This document shows, one piece after another, positions 1 to 8,680 of a stretch of DNA of 64,000 bases (positions within the stretch are counted from its first letter, which is position 1; the number at the start of each line of letters is the position of its first letter). The translations under genes were made by a program, and so were the position numbers. The stretch spans positions 241,432 through 305,431 of the forward strand of contig NZ_CANMNP010000005.1 of assembly GCF_947499295.1 (NCBI RefSeq). The letters are read 5' to 3'. This DNA comes from an uncultured Roseibium sp. (GTDB lineage Bacteria > Pseudomonadota > Alphaproteobacteria > Rhizobiales > Stappiaceae). The notes below the pieces were generated by a model, which made no database searches, was not told where the DNA came from, and saw only the letters and a list, made by a program, of their open reading frames with translations.

Positions 1-1326
1 CGTCAGGGTGTTAAGTATCACACCACCAGCTTCTTCACGCCGACCCGTGATTTCAACGCCGACGATGTCGTCTTCTCTTTCGAACGTCAGCTGAAGAAAG
101 ATCATCCGTGGCACGAGTATACACCGGGCACAGCCTGGGAATACTTCAACGGCATGTCCATGCCGGACCTGATCAAGGAAATTGTCAAGGTTGACGATCA
201 TACGGTCAAGTTCGTGCTGAACCGTCCGGAAGCTCCGATGATCGCGAACCTTGCCATGGATTTCGCGTCGGTCGTTTCTGCCGAGTATGCCGCGCAGCTT
301 GAAGCTGCTGGCACCAAGGAACAGCTGAACCAGCAGCCGGTAGGCACTGGTCCGTTCGCATTTGTCGGCTATCAGAAAGATGCCGTGATCCGGTATCAGG
401 CACATGCCGACTACTGGAACGGCAAGGAAAAGATCGACAACCTGATCTTCGCAATCACGCCGGATGCTGCCGTTCGGCTGCAGAAGCTCAAGGCCGGTGA
501 ATGTCATGTCATGCCTTATCCGGCACCGGCAGACATTGAGGATATCCGGGCTGACAGCAACCTGACGCTGATGGAACAGCAGGGTCTGAACGTCGGTTAC
601 CTTGCCTACAACACCAAAGTGGCTCCGTTCGACAAGAAAGAAGTCCGCAAGGCGCTTAACCACGCTGTGAACAAGCAGGCGATCCTCGACGCGGTTTTCC
701 AGGGCTCCGGCCAGGCCGCCAAGAACCCGATTCCGCCAACCATGTGGTCCTACAACGAAGCGACCCAGGACGACGATTACAATCCTGACCTTGCTAAGGA
801 AATGCTGGCAGCCGCCGGTGTAGAAAAGCTTTCCATGAAGGTCTGGGCGATGCCAGTGCAGCGTCCTTACAACCCGAATGCCCGCCGTATGGCGGAAGTC
901 ATTCAGGCTGATTTCGCCAATGTCGGTGTCAATGTTGAAATCGTCTCCTACGAATGGGGTGAGTACCTGTCCCGGTCCAAGGATGTTGATCGCGATGGTG
1001 CCGTTCTTCTCGGCTGGACCGGCGACAATGGCGATCCGGACAACTTCCTTGCCGTTTTGCTCGGCTGTGACGGTGTTGGTGGTTCCAACCGTGCGCAGTG
1101 GTGCAACGACGAGTTTGAGGCTCTGATCCAGAAGGCCAAGACCGTAACGGACAAGGCGGAACGTACCAAGCTCTACGAAGAAGCACAGGCTGTCTTCAAG
1201 GAAGAAGCACCTTGGGCAACCATCGCGCACTCCGTCGTCTTCATGCCGATGTCTTCCAAAGTCACCGGCTATGTAATGGATCCGCTCGGCGGCCATTGGT
1301 TTGACGGCGTAGACATTGCGGAATAA
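1..1326 (+). CDS. dppA: Dipeptide-type ABC transporter substrate-binding protein (5' end outside window)
   Basis: Periplasmic binding protein of the SBP_bac_5 (DppA/OppA) family that delivers peptides or similar solutes to the permease encoded next. The frame is open from base 1, before the first internal ATG at 154, so the N-terminus and signal peptide lie outside the window; 441 codons are visible. The visible part carries family features: an N-lobe beginning with a VVFSFER-type segment, the PVGTGPF motif, and a C-terminal region rich in aromatic residues ending in GHWFDGVDIAE. The first of five same-strand genes of a complete importer. The family is certain; the actual ligand cannot be read from the sequence. 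Confidence 0.9.
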   Translation, partial: RQGVKYHTTSFFTPTRDFNADDVVFSFERQLKKDHPWHEYTPGTAWEYFNGMSMPDLIKEIVKVDDHTVKFVLNRPEAPMIANLAMDFASVVSAEYAAQLEAAGTKEQLNQQPVGTGPFAFVGYQKDAVIRYQAHADYWNGKEKIDNLIFAITPDAAVRLQKLKAGECHVMPYPAPADIEDIRADSNLTLMEQQGLNVGYLAYNTKVAPFDKKEVRKALNHAVNKQAILDAVFQGSGQAAKNPIPPTMWSYNEATQDDDYNPDLAKEMLAAAGVEKLSMKVWAMPVQRPYNPNARRMAEVIQADFANVGVNVEIVSYEWGEYLSRSKDVDRDGAVLLGWTGDNGDPDNFLAVLLGCDGVGGSNRAQWCNDEFEALIQKAKTVTDKAERTKLYEEAQAVFKEEAPWATIAHSVVFMPMSSKVTGYVMDPLGGHWFDGVDIAE

Positions 1327-1344
1327 ATCCGCCTAATCTCAAGG

Positions 1345-1370
1345 AGGCGCTGGCAGTAATGCCGGCGCCT
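1345..1370 (+). terminator. Hairpin between binding-protein and permease genes
   Basis: An 11-bp stem (AGGCGCTGGCA pairing with TGCCGGCGCCT, one G-T pair) with a GTAA loop lies directly after the binding-protein stop. There is no T-run behind it, so it looks more like an mRNA-stabilising or partially attenuating hairpin than a full terminator. It would favour the binding-protein mRNA over the membrane components. Confidence 0.6.
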
Positions 1371-1444
1371 TCAAGTATTATGACCGGCGGATGCTGCCGA
1401 AAGTATGGGCGGTTTCCGCTGGTTCTTCGTATCTGGAACCTGAC

Positions 1445-2452
1445 ATGCTCCGCTTTCTTCTAGGCCGTCTCGGCCTGTTGATTCCGACATTTATCGGCGT
1501 CACCTTTGTCGCCTTCACCTTCATCCGTCTTTTGCCCGGCGATCCGGCTGAACTCCTTGCCGGAGAACGCGGAATTTCGCCGGAACGCAAGGCAGAAGTC
1601 ATGAGGCAACTGGGCTTTGACAAGCCCTACTGGCAACAGTATCTCGACTATATTCTCGGGATCTTCCAAGGTGATCTGGGAACGTCCTTTTCGTCCAAGA
1701 AGCCCGTGCTGGACGAGTTTATGACACTCTTTCCCGCCACAGCGGAGCTCGCGCTTTGCGCAATCATCCTGGCCGTTTGCATTGGAATTCCGGCAGGTAT
1801 TTTTGCCGCGGTGAAACGCGGATCAATCGCGGATCAGGCGATCATGGGAACAGCGCTTGTCGGCTACTCCATGCCGATCTTCTGGTGGGGCCTGCTGCTG
1901 ATCATCCTGTTTTCAGGAGTGTTGCAATGGACGCCGGTTTCCGGACGGATCTCGCTGCTTTACTTTTTCCCGCAGGTGACAGGTTTCATGCTGATCGACA
2001 GTTTGCTGTCCGGTGAAAAGGGCGCATTCCTGTCAGCGGTACGACATCTGATTTTGCCATCCATCGTGCTGGCGACCATTCCACTGGCGGTGATTGCCCG
2101 CCAGACCCGGTCGGCCATGCTTGAGGTCCTTGGCGAGGACTATGTGCGCACCGCGCGTGCGAAGGGCCTGGCGCCGAAGTCGGTGATAGGTCTCCACGCG
2201 CTTCGAAACGCACTTATCCCGGTTGTCACGACCATTGGTCTGCAGGTTGGGGTTCTGCTCGGCGGAGCGATCCTGACAGAAACCATTTTCTCGTGGCCCG
2301 GCATCGGGAAATGGCTTTTCGACAGCATTTCACGCCGGGACTACTTCGTGGTCCAGGGTGGTCTGCTTCTGATTGCCGGCATCGTGATGATGGTCAATCT
2401 GATTGTGGACGTGCTCTACGGCCTGATCAATCCACGTATCCGACACAACTGA
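1445..2452 (+). CDS. dppB: Dipeptide-type ABC transporter permease DppB
   Basis: Inner-membrane permease (335 aa) of the DppB/OppB family. I chose the ATG at 1445 because the protein then begins MLRFLLGRLGLLIPTF, the usual DppB start with TM1 immediately following; the upstream ATG at 1391 would add an atypical 18-residue tail across the intergenic region. It has about six hydrophobic segments, the LLPGDPAE periplasmic motif after TM1, and the EAA loop (VRTARAKGLAPKSVIGLHALRNALIPV) near residues 220-250 that contacts the ATPases. Followed after 15 nt by the partner permease gene. Confidence 0.92.
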   Translation: MLRFLLGRLGLLIPTFIGVTFVAFTFIRLLPGDPAELLAGERGISPERKAEVMRQLGFDKPYWQQYLDYILGIFQGDLGTSFSSKKPVLDEFMTLFPATAELALCAIILAVCIGIPAGIFAAVKRGSIADQAIMGTALVGYSMPIFWWGLLLIILFSGVLQWTPVSGRISLLYFFPQVTGFMLIDSLLSGEKGAFLSAVRHLILPSIVLATIPLAVIARQTRSAMLEVLGEDYVRTARAKGLAPKSVIGLHALRNALIPVVTTIGLQVGVLLGGAILTETIFSWPGIGKWLFDSISRRDYFVVQGGLLLIAGIVMMVNLIVDVLYGLINPRIRHN

Positions 2453-2467
2453 GCCGAGGGTTAGAAA

Positions 2468-3397
2468 ATGACAAATACCTCTCCGGCCACCGGTGCCGAT
2501 ACAGACAAGGTTCAGGCTGCCAGCCGAAGCGCCACCTGGGCCAATCTCGCCGAATTCTGGTACTACTTTTCGCGCAATAAAGGCGCGGTCATTGGCCTGT
2601 GCATCTTTGTTGCACTGGTCACAGTCGCGGTGCTGTCCCCCTGGATTTCACCGCACGATCCTGACATGCAATATCGGGACAGTTTCCTTGTTCCGCCCTT
2701 CTGGGAAGAAGGCGGCAAGTCCACCTTTATTCTGGGAACAGATGCTGTCGGGCGCGATATTCTCTCCCGTTTGATGCACGGTGCTGCATATTCGCTCTGG
2801 ATCGGCGTCATCGTTGTCACCATCTCGCTTTGCGTGGGTATCGTGACGGGTCTGATCTCAGGCTATGCCGGCGGCACGGTCGATACTTTCATCATGCGAC
2901 TGATGGATATCATCCTTGCGTTTCCGGCGCTCCTTCTGGCACTGGTTCTTGTCGCCATTCTTGGGCCTGGGCTTACAAATGCGATGATCGCCATTGCACT
3001 TGTTCTGCAGCCGCATTTCGTCAGACTGACACGTGCGGCCGTATTGGCCGAGCGGTCGCGTGATTATGTGGTTGCAGCACGCCTAGCAGGTGCAGGCCAT
3101 TTTCGCTTGATGTTCAAGACAATATTGCCGAATTGTCTCGCACCGCTGATCGTTCAGGCAACGCTCTCGTTTTCCAATGCAATTCTGGATGCAGCCGCAC
3201 TCGGCTTCCTCGGGATGGGCGCTCAACCGCCTGCCTCTGAATGGGGCACAATGCTTGCAGAGGCCCGGGAGTTCATCCTGAGCGCCTGGTGGGTGGTCAC
3301 ATTCCCAGGTCTGGCCATCCTGATCACCGTTATCGCCATCAATCTTGTAGGCGACGGTCTGCGCGATGCGCTTGACCCGAAACTGAAAAGGAGCTGA
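2468..3397 (+). CDS. dppC: Dipeptide-type ABC transporter permease DppC
   Basis: Second membrane subunit (309 aa), DppC/OppC family. An N-terminal cytoplasmic stretch precedes TM1 at about residues 35-55 (OppC_N region). The motif FILGTDAVGRDILSRLMHG and the EAA loop (DYVVAARLAGAGHFRLMFKTILPN) at about 195-220 are typical of the family. The start ATG at 2468 has a GAGGG upstream. The stop lies 4 nt before the first ATPase gene, so the genes are probably translationally coupled. Confidence 0.92.
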   Translation: MTNTSPATGADTDKVQAASRSATWANLAEFWYYFSRNKGAVIGLCIFVALVTVAVLSPWISPHDPDMQYRDSFLVPPFWEEGGKSTFILGTDAVGRDILSRLMHGAAYSLWIGVIVVTISLCVGIVTGLISGYAGGTVDTFIMRLMDIILAFPALLLALVLVAILGPGLTNAMIAIALVLQPHFVRLTRAAVLAERSRDYVVAARLAGAGHFRLMFKTILPNCLAPLIVQATLSFSNAILDAAALGFLGMGAQPPASEWGTMLAEAREFILSAWWVVTFPGLAILITVIAINLVGDGLRDALDPKLKRS

Positions 3398-3401
3398 TTG
3401 A

Positions 3402-4238
3402 ATGTCGCTTCTGGAAATCAGAAACCTTCGGGTTGAATTCGATACTGCCAAGGGGCCTTTTCGGGCCTTGGCCGGCGTCGACTACACGGTCGATGCGGGT
3501 GAAGTTCTGGCGATTGTCGGCGAATCCGGATCAGGCAAATCGGTCGCCATGCTGGCGACAATGGGCTTGCTGCCGGACAGCGCAACCATCACGGCCGACA
3601 AGATGGAATTCGAAGGCCTCGACCTTCGAACCTTGTCCGCCAAGGAACGCAGAAAGGTTATCGGAAAGGATATTTCGATGATCTTTCAAGAGCCGATCGC
3701 CAGCCTGAATCCTTGTTTCACGGTCGGCTTCCAAATGAGCGAGACCCTCAAGACACACACGGGTCTGAAGGGCAAACAGATCAAGGATCGCGTGGTCGAG
3801 CTGTTTGAAGCTGTCGGTATTCCCGATCCGGCAGGGCGGCTCAACGCCTTTCCGCATCAGATGTCCGGCGGTCAGTGCCAGCGTGTGATGATTGCCATGG
3901 CAATTGCGTGTTCACCGAAACTGTTGATCGCGGACGAACCGACAACGGCGCTTGATGTGACCATTCAAAAGCAGATCCTGGATCTTTTGGTTCAAATCCA
4001 ACAGGAACGCGGTATGGGCCTGATCATGATCACGCATGACATGGGCGTTGTCGCTGAAACAGCTGACCGGGTGATTGTTCAGTACCAGGGTCGCAAAATG
4101 GAGGAGGCTGATGTGCTTGCTCTGTTTGAAAACCCCCAAAATCCCTACACAAAAGCGCTGCTTTCAGCTCTGCCGGAAAATGCGACGGGCGATCGCCTGC
4201 CGACGGTCAGTGACTTTGCCCAAGCGGGAGGATTTTAA
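3402..4238 (+). CDS. dppD: Peptide-type ABC transporter ATP-binding protein DppD (short form)
   Basis: ATPase subunit (278 aa). Walker A GESGSGKS at about residues 39-46, Q-loop FQEP, signature MSGGQCQRV and Walker [13 protein letters not shown] are all present. The protein stops soon after the [13 protein letters not shown] motif. Longer DppD proteins continue there into an oligo_HPY tail with a cysteine cluster, which is absent here. The end looks genuine rather than frameshifted, because its last codons contain the GGGAGG ribosome binding site of the next gene and the stop abuts the next start. Confidence 0.9.
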   Translation: MSLLEIRNLRVEFDTAKGPFRALAGVDYTVDAGEVLAIVGESGSGKSVAMLATMGLLPDSATITADKMEFEGLDLRTLSAKERRKVIGKDISMIFQEPIASLNPCFTVGFQMSETLKTHTGLKGKQIKDRVVELFEAVGIPDPAGRLNAFPHQMSGGQCQRVMIAMAIACSPKLLIADEPTTALDVTIQKQILDLLVQIQQERGMGLIMITHDMGVVAETADRVIVQYQGRKMEEADVLALFENPQNPYTKALLSALPENATGDRLPTVSDFAQAGGF

Positions 4239-5069
4239 GTGGCCGACGATATCATCCTCAAAGTCCGCGACGTTTACCGCACCTACGATATCAAGGGTGG
4301 TCTCTTCAAAAAGGGGTCCCAACTGACAGCCGTCAAAGGTGTGAGCCTTGATGTTGAGCGCGGCTCGACACTGGCTGTTGTCGGAGAAAGCGGCTGCGGC
4401 AAGTCTACACTTGCCCGCATGCTCACCATGATCGATGCACAAACGTCCGGGTCAATAGAAATTGACGGATTGCCAATCGACATTTCGAAAACCGGCATCT
4501 CCAAGGAGATGCGTCAGAAGGTGCAGATTGTATTCCAGAACCCGTATGGTTCACTGAACCCGCGCCAAAAAATAGGGCATGTTCTGGAAGAGCCGCTGCT
4601 TCTGAATACGGACATGCCGGCTGCCGAACGTCGCGATCTTGCACTCCAGATGCTGGAAAAGGTCGGGTTGCCGCCTGAGCACTACGGTCGGTACCCGCAT
4701 ATGTTTTCCGGCGGGCAGCGCCAGCGTATCGCGATTGCCCGCGCCATAATGATGAAGCCAAAACTTCTCGTGCTGGACGAGCCGGTCTCCGCGCTGGATC
4801 TTTCCGTTCAGGCCCAGATTCTGAACCTGCTTGCCGATTTGCAAGAAGAAATGAACCTGACTTACGTGTTCATTTCGCATGATCTGTCGGTGGTTCGTTA
4901 CATTGCCGATAAGGTGATGGTGATGTATTTCGGCGAAGTTGTTGAATACGGCACTCGGGACGAGGTGTTCAACGATCCGCAGCACGACTACACCAAAACT
5001 CTGTTTGCCGCGACACCCCGGGCCGACGTTGAGAGCATCAAAAAGCGCCTGGCGGCAAAAGCCGCCTGA
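4239..5069 (+). CDS. dppF: Peptide-type ABC transporter ATP-binding protein DppF (GTG start)
   Basis: Second ATPase (276 aa) that pairs with DppD. It begins with GTG immediately after the dppD stop, with GGGAGG eight bases upstream. Walker A GESGCGKST, Q-loop FQNPYGSLNPRQK, signature FSGGQRQRIAIARA and Walker B LLVLDEPVSALD are intact. Like its partner it ends shortly after the DYTKTLF motif, lacking a long oligo_HPY tail. Last gene of the importer; a strong terminator follows at 5119-5150. Confidence 0.92.
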   Translation: MADDIILKVRDVYRTYDIKGGLFKKGSQLTAVKGVSLDVERGSTLAVVGESGCGKSTLARMLTMIDAQTSGSIEIDGLPIDISKTGISKEMRQKVQIVFQNPYGSLNPRQKIGHVLEEPLLLNTDMPAAERRDLALQMLEKVGLPPEHYGRYPHMFSGGQRQRIAIARAIMMKPKLLVLDEPVSALDLSVQAQILNLLADLQEEMNLTYVFISHDLSVVRYIADKVMVMYFGEVVEYGTRDEVFNDPQHDYTKTLFAATPRADVESIKKRLAAKAA

Positions 5070-5118
5070 TGTTGATTTGCAGCCTTTAGGCGGTGCACGC
5101 GCTCAGCTTGTTCATGTA

Positions 5119-5150
5119 GGCTCCTGAAGCTGGTCTTCGGGAGCCTTTTT
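5119..5150 (+). terminator. Rho-independent terminator carrying the next gene's ribosome binding site
   Basis: GGCTCC-T-GAAG pairs with CTTC-G-GGAGCC around a CTGGT loop, followed by five T. It ends the dpp transcript. Its 3' arm contains GGGAG at 5139-5143, eight bases before the ATG at 5152, so folding of the hairpin would hide the ribosome binding site of the MFS gene. Confidence 0.85.
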
Positions 5151-5151
5151 G

Positions 5152-6492
5152 ATGCAGGCAATTTCGGATGCAAATCGAAAGTGGTGGCTCCTGGGTGCTG
5201 TCAGCTGCGTCCTGGGGCTTGTGCTTCTGGACGAAACGGTGGTTGGAATTGCCTTGCCGACCATCCAGAAGGAGCTCGGGCTCTCGAACAATGACGCCCA
5301 TTGGGTGGTAAATGCCTATCTCCTAACCTTTGCCTGTTTTGTTGCGGTTGGCGGAAAAATTGCGGACCTGTTCGGTATTCTCCGCGTTTTCCTTTTTGGT
5401 CTGGCGCTTTTTGCCATTTGCTCGGTTGCCTGCGGGTTTGCTCCCTCAGGAGACGCGCTGATCGCAGCAAGGGCACTTCAGGGACTTGGTGCTGCGATCA
5501 TTTTTCCCTTGTTCCTTGCCATGATCACAATGACCTTTCCAAAGGAAGTCAGAGGCGCAGCTTTGGCAACAAGCGGGGCCGTTGGAACAACGTTTCTCGC
5601 GCTTGGGCCCCTGGTCGGCGGGCTCTTCACCGACTTCCTGTCCTGGCGATGGATTTTCTGGATCAATCCGTTTGTTGCCGTAGTCGTTGCTGTATTGGTG
5701 ACGCTCACCTGGCGAGATGTGCCGCGACCTGCAGGGCGGCAAATTGACTGGATCGGATTGCTTCTGATGGCGGCGGCCATGTTCTGCATTGTCTTCGGTC
5801 TGATGGAGGCGAGTGACCTCGGATGGAGCAACCCCTTAATCCTTGCCTCGATGTTCCTTGGGCTGGTTCTATTCGGGCTTTTCTGGATGTTCGAACTTCG
5901 GCAAAGCATGCCCTTGATTGAAGTCGATCTGTTTTCGAGCCCCGTTTTTGCGGGCAGCAATCTTACGATCTTCACGGCTCAATATGCCAAAATGCCACTC
6001 TTTGTCTTCGTTGCTCTTTATGCTCAGACCGATTTACACCTGACGCCTTTCCAGGCGGGGGTCGTTGTCATGCTCGCACCGGCCCTGCAGCCTGTTACTG
6101 CTGTGGTCTGCGGGCGGTATACCGACAAGATCGCAAAGCGGTGGCAAGTGCTTTTCGGTCTCGGTGTTCTGACACTTGCCTTCCTCTGGCAAACCGTGAC
6201 CTGGTCCTATGAGAATGTGCTTCTGTTCGTTCCAGGGCTCCTGATCGCCGGGTTGGCGTTTCCATTTCTGTTCACGCCGACACGGGCAGCGGTTTCGGAG
6301 GCATTGCCTGAGCACAAACACGGACAGGGTGGCGGGATTGCCATGACGTCCCAGATCGCTGGAGGCACCGTCGGGCTCGCAGTGTCCAGTGCTGCCTTTG
6401 CTCTTGGCGGGTTCGGGCTCGTTTTCGCTCTCACTGCTTTGCTCTCGGCCTTGGTATTCATATATGCCGCTTTTGCCTTTCGAGGTGCTTGA
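5152..6492 (+). CDS. MFS efflux transporter, DHA2 (EmrB/QacA)-like
   Basis: Integral membrane drug:proton antiporter family protein, about 446 aa, hydrophobic throughout with 12-14 predicted spans. TM1 contains LDETVVGIALPTIQKEL, the D1-type motif of the DHA2 group, followed by WVVNAYLLTFA and GGKIADLFG loops. The ATG at 5152 is preceded by GGGAG within the dpp terminator hairpin; a TTG three bases earlier is less likely. It lies 53 nt before arsR on the same strand, so it may belong to the arsenic transcript by read-through, but no motif links it to arsenic. Substrate unknown. Confidence 0.8.
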   Translation: MQAISDANRKWWLLGAVSCVLGLVLLDETVVGIALPTIQKELGLSNNDAHWVVNAYLLTFACFVAVGGKIADLFGILRVFLFGLALFAICSVACGFAPSGDALIAARALQGLGAAIIFPLFLAMITMTFPKEVRGAALATSGAVGTTFLALGPLVGGLFTDFLSWRWIFWINPFVAVVVAVLVTLTWRDVPRPAGRQIDWIGLLLMAAAMFCIVFGLMEASDLGWSNPLILASMFLGLVLFGLFWMFELRQSMPLIEVDLFSSPVFAGSNLTIFTAQYAKMPLFVFVALYAQTDLHLTPFQAGVVVMLAPALQPVTAVVCGRYTDKIAKRWQVLFGLGVLTLAFLWQTVTWSYENVLLFVPGLLIAGLAFPFLFTPTRAAVSEALPEHKHGQGGGIAMTSQIAGGTVGLAVSSAAFALGGFGLVFALTALLSALVFIYAAFAFRGA

Positions 6493-6524
6493 AGAGCATG
6501 CGGAAAAGAGGTTGCTTACTTCGT

Positions 6525-6546
6525 TATTTCGAGTATTCTCGAAATA
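6525..6546 (+). promoter_or_regulatory. Perfect inverted repeat, probable ArsR operator
   Basis: TATTTCGAG-TATT-CTCGAAATA: 9-bp perfect arms with a 4-nt spacer. The last base is the A of the arsR ATG, so a bound repressor would cover the start codon. Position and symmetry fit an autoregulatory ArsR/SmtB site; binding is inferred. Confidence 0.65.
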
Positions 6547-6899
6547 TGGAAAAAGAAAAAGCCCTTGATGCATTGGCTGCCCTCGGACAGGAAACCCGCC
6601 TTGATGTCTTTCGCTTGTTGGTAAAGGCAGGCAAGGAAGGCATGACCGCTGGCGCTATTGCGGATGCGCTCAAAGTGCTTCCGAACACTTTGTCAGCGCA
6701 CTTAAGTGCTTTGGCGCGCTCCGGTCTGGTCACCGCTGAACGAGATGGACGATCCATTCACTACACGGCCAGCTTAAGCACAATGCAGCTTCTGGTGACC
6801 TATCTGCTGGAAGATTGCTGTGGCGGGAATCCGGACCTTTGCGCTCCGATTGCCAATATCTTCACTTCCTGCACCTCGATTGAAGACGAGGTGACCTGA
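6546..6899 (+). CDS. arsR: ArsR-family arsenic-responsive repressor
   Basis: Small winged-helix repressor, 117 aa from the ATG at 6546; an upstream in-frame ATG at 6489 would overlap the MFS stop and add a non-family tail. The helix-turn-helix region includes LPNTLSAHLSALARSGLV (about residues 45-62), where the classical metal-sensing ELCVCDL of R773 ArsR is missing. Instead it has Cys91-Cys92 and Cys99 plus Cys109 near the C-terminus, similar to the C-terminal As(III) site of the Acidithiobacillus ferrooxidans ArsR type. Followed by arsC and aqpS, consistent with de-repression by arsenite. Confidence 0.88.
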   Translation: MEKEKALDALAALGQETRLDVFRLLVKAGKEGMTAGAIADALKVLPNTLSAHLSALARSGLVTAERDGRSIHYTASLSTMQLLVTYLLEDCCGGNPDLCAPIANIFTSCTSIEDEVT

Positions 6900-6929
6900 T
6901 TTCACGAACATGGTGGGGCATTTCTGAAA

Positions 6930-7421
6930 ATGCGTAATGTTTTATTCGTCTGCACGGCGAATTCCGCACGCTCAGTTTTGGGCGAAGGCCTTCTTCGGCA
7001 CTTGGGCAAAGGCAAGTTTGAAACCTATTCGGCAGGATCCACACCGCGCGGGTCAGTCAATCCCGACGCATTGGCCTGCCTGGTGCGTCACGGTCTTCCT
7101 GCCGACGGTTTCCGCTCCAAGAGCTGGGAGGAATTTGCAGGACCGAATGCTCCTCGGATGGACCTTATCGTGACCGTTTGTGACAGTGCCGCCGGAGAGG
7201 CGTGTCCTGTCTGGCCAGGTCATCCACTGGTCGTTCACTGGGGTATTCCGGATCCGGCTTCAGTCGATGGCGATGACGCTGTGAGGGGCATGGCCTTTGA
7301 CCAGGCTTATCAGCGTCTCAAACGCCGTATCGAAGCCATGCTTGCTCTTGGAGATGCTGTTTTCACCGCCGAAGACGGAAAACAAAAACTGGCAGCGATC
7401 AGTGCTGCAGCGGATGCATAG
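6930..7421 (+). CDS. arsC: Arsenate reductase, low-molecular-weight phosphatase type
   Basis: Cytoplasmic enzyme (163 aa) reducing arsenate to arsenite. The N-terminal P-loop Cys8-TANSA-Arg14 (CX5R) is the phosphatase/arsenate-binding loop. Cys84 and Cys92 in VTVCDSAAGEACPVWPG match the redox-relay cysteines of the thioredoxin-coupled pI258 ArsC type. Both are lacking in plain tyrosine phosphatases, so arsenate reduction is favoured. It lies between arsR and the aquaglyceroporin gene; the product arsenite would leave through that channel. Confidence 0.88.
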   Translation: MRNVLFVCTANSARSVLGEGLLRHLGKGKFETYSAGSTPRGSVNPDALACLVRHGLPADGFRSKSWEEFAGPNAPRMDLIVTVCDSAAGEACPVWPGHPLVVHWGIPDPASVDGDDAVRGMAFDQAYQRLKRRIEAMLALGDAVFTAEDGKQKLAAISAAADA

Positions 7422-7431
7422 GATTTGAAAC

Positions 7432-8112
7432 ATGTCTGAATTCAGTCTGTCCCGGCGCCTCGTTGCCGAAGCGCTCGGAACCGCCATGCTTGTGGGGACC
7501 GTAGTCGGGTCGGGTATCATGGCGGACAAGCTTTCTGAAGATGTTGCTGTCTCGCTGCTCGGGAATACGATCCCCACCGGTGCAATACTGGTGGTGTTGA
7601 TCACAATGCTCGGCCCGATATCCGGTGCGCATTTCAATCCTGCCGTGACGTTTGTCTTCTGGCTCAAGCGTGAACTTGGTTTGGTGGTGGCAGCAGCTTA
7701 CATCATCGCACAGATCCTTGGCGGCATCTCAGGCTCGTTGGTTGCGCATGTGATGTTTGAACTGCCGGTCCTGCAAGCATCGACAACCGTTCGCACAGGG
7801 GCGGGGCAGTGGGTTGCAGAAATTGTTGCAACATTCGGCCTGCTCGCAACCATTCTCGCGGGTATCCGTTTTCGAGAAGCAGCCGTGCCCTGGTTGGTCG
7901 GGCTCTATATCACGGCAGCTTACTGGTTCACGGCTTCGACGTCCTTTGCCAATCCGGCTGTCGCAATCTCGCGGGCCTTTACGGATACGTTTGCCGGCAT
8001 CAGGCCGGTTGACCTGCCAGGATTTATCATCGCCGAAATTGCAGGCGCAACGCTTGCTTTAGCGCTCTTCTCCTGGCTGCTTAGATCCGAAAAGCGGACA
8101 GCAATTTCGTGA
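7432..8112 (+). CDS. aqpS: Aquaglyceroporin for arsenite efflux (AqpS-like)
   Basis: MIP-family channel, 226 aa, about six membrane spans and two half-helices with NPA boxes (HFNPAVTF at about 62-69 and FANPAVAIS in the second half). Ten bases after arsC, so co-transcribed. In Sinorhizobium meliloti an AqpS in an ars operon lets arsenite leave down its gradient, replacing the ArsB/Acr3 pump; no ArsB or Acr3 is seen here, which supports the same strategy. The role is inferred from context; the family assignment is firm. Confidence 0.85.
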   Translation: MSEFSLSRRLVAEALGTAMLVGTVVGSGIMADKLSEDVAVSLLGNTIPTGAILVVLITMLGPISGAHFNPAVTFVFWLKRELGLVVAAAYIIAQILGGISGSLVAHVMFELPVLQASTTVRTGAGQWVAEIVATFGLLATILAGIRFREAAVPWLVGLYITAAYWFTASTSFANPAVAISRAFTDTFAGIRPVDLPGFIIAEIAGATLALALFSWLLRSEKRTAIS

Positions 8113-8186
8113 AGTTTGACCTGCCATAACAACGGGCGTGTAGCAGCCGGCTATCGAATTGTTGCCAGGCAAAAGCGACCGTTGGC

Positions 8187-8624
8187 CTAAAGCGCCTTCT
8201 TCATGAACCAACGGCAATGGTCCGCAGGATGCTCGGTTGCCCCATTCTCAAGCGTGCCAAATGTGTCGTAGCCGCGTTTGAGATAATAGGCGTAGGCCTC
8301 GGGGTTGGAGGTATCCAACCAGGCGCCATGGCACCCGAGCCGGCGTCCTTCGGTTTCCGCCGCGTTCAAGAGGTCCGACCCCAGCCCCAAGCCGCGGGCT
8401 GTTTCGTCAACCCAGAGGATTTTGACAAGCAACCAGCCATAGGACGTTGAAGCCGTTATGCCGCCAAGCAGCCGACCATCTTGTGACGTCGCCTTCAAGA
8501 CAATGGTTTCATTGCGAGATTGCGTGTTCTGCTGTCGAAGCGAGCGAAGCAATTGGCGCTCGATTTCATCGGCAAGTTCAGCGCTTTCATTGCCACTCTC
8601 ATTGGAAATCCTTGCGGATAGCAT
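8187..8624 (-). CDS. GNAT-family N-acetyltransferase
   Basis: Probable acetyl-CoA-dependent N-acetyltransferase, 145 aa. Motif A is clear: VDETARGLGLGSDLLNAAE (R-G-L-G-L-G pyrophosphate loop) at about residues 71-89, followed by a motif B-like segment GAWLDTSNPEAYAYYLKRGY near 100-120. Substrate cannot be told. It is convergent with aqpS across 74 nt and has its own start about 60 nt from the end of the GntR gene behind it, which runs in the same direction. Confidence 0.82.
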   Translation of the reverse strand: MLSARISNESGNESAELADEIERQLLRSLRQQNTQSRNETIVLKATSQDGRLLGGITASTSYGWLLVKILWVDETARGLGLGSDLLNAAETEGRRLGCHGAWLDTSNPEAYAYYLKRGYDTFGTLENGATEHPADHCRWFMKKAL

Positions 8625-8680
8625 CGATCCTCTCCTGTGTGAGTGACTTCACTTGAAGCAGCGTGTCTTTCACGTTGACG

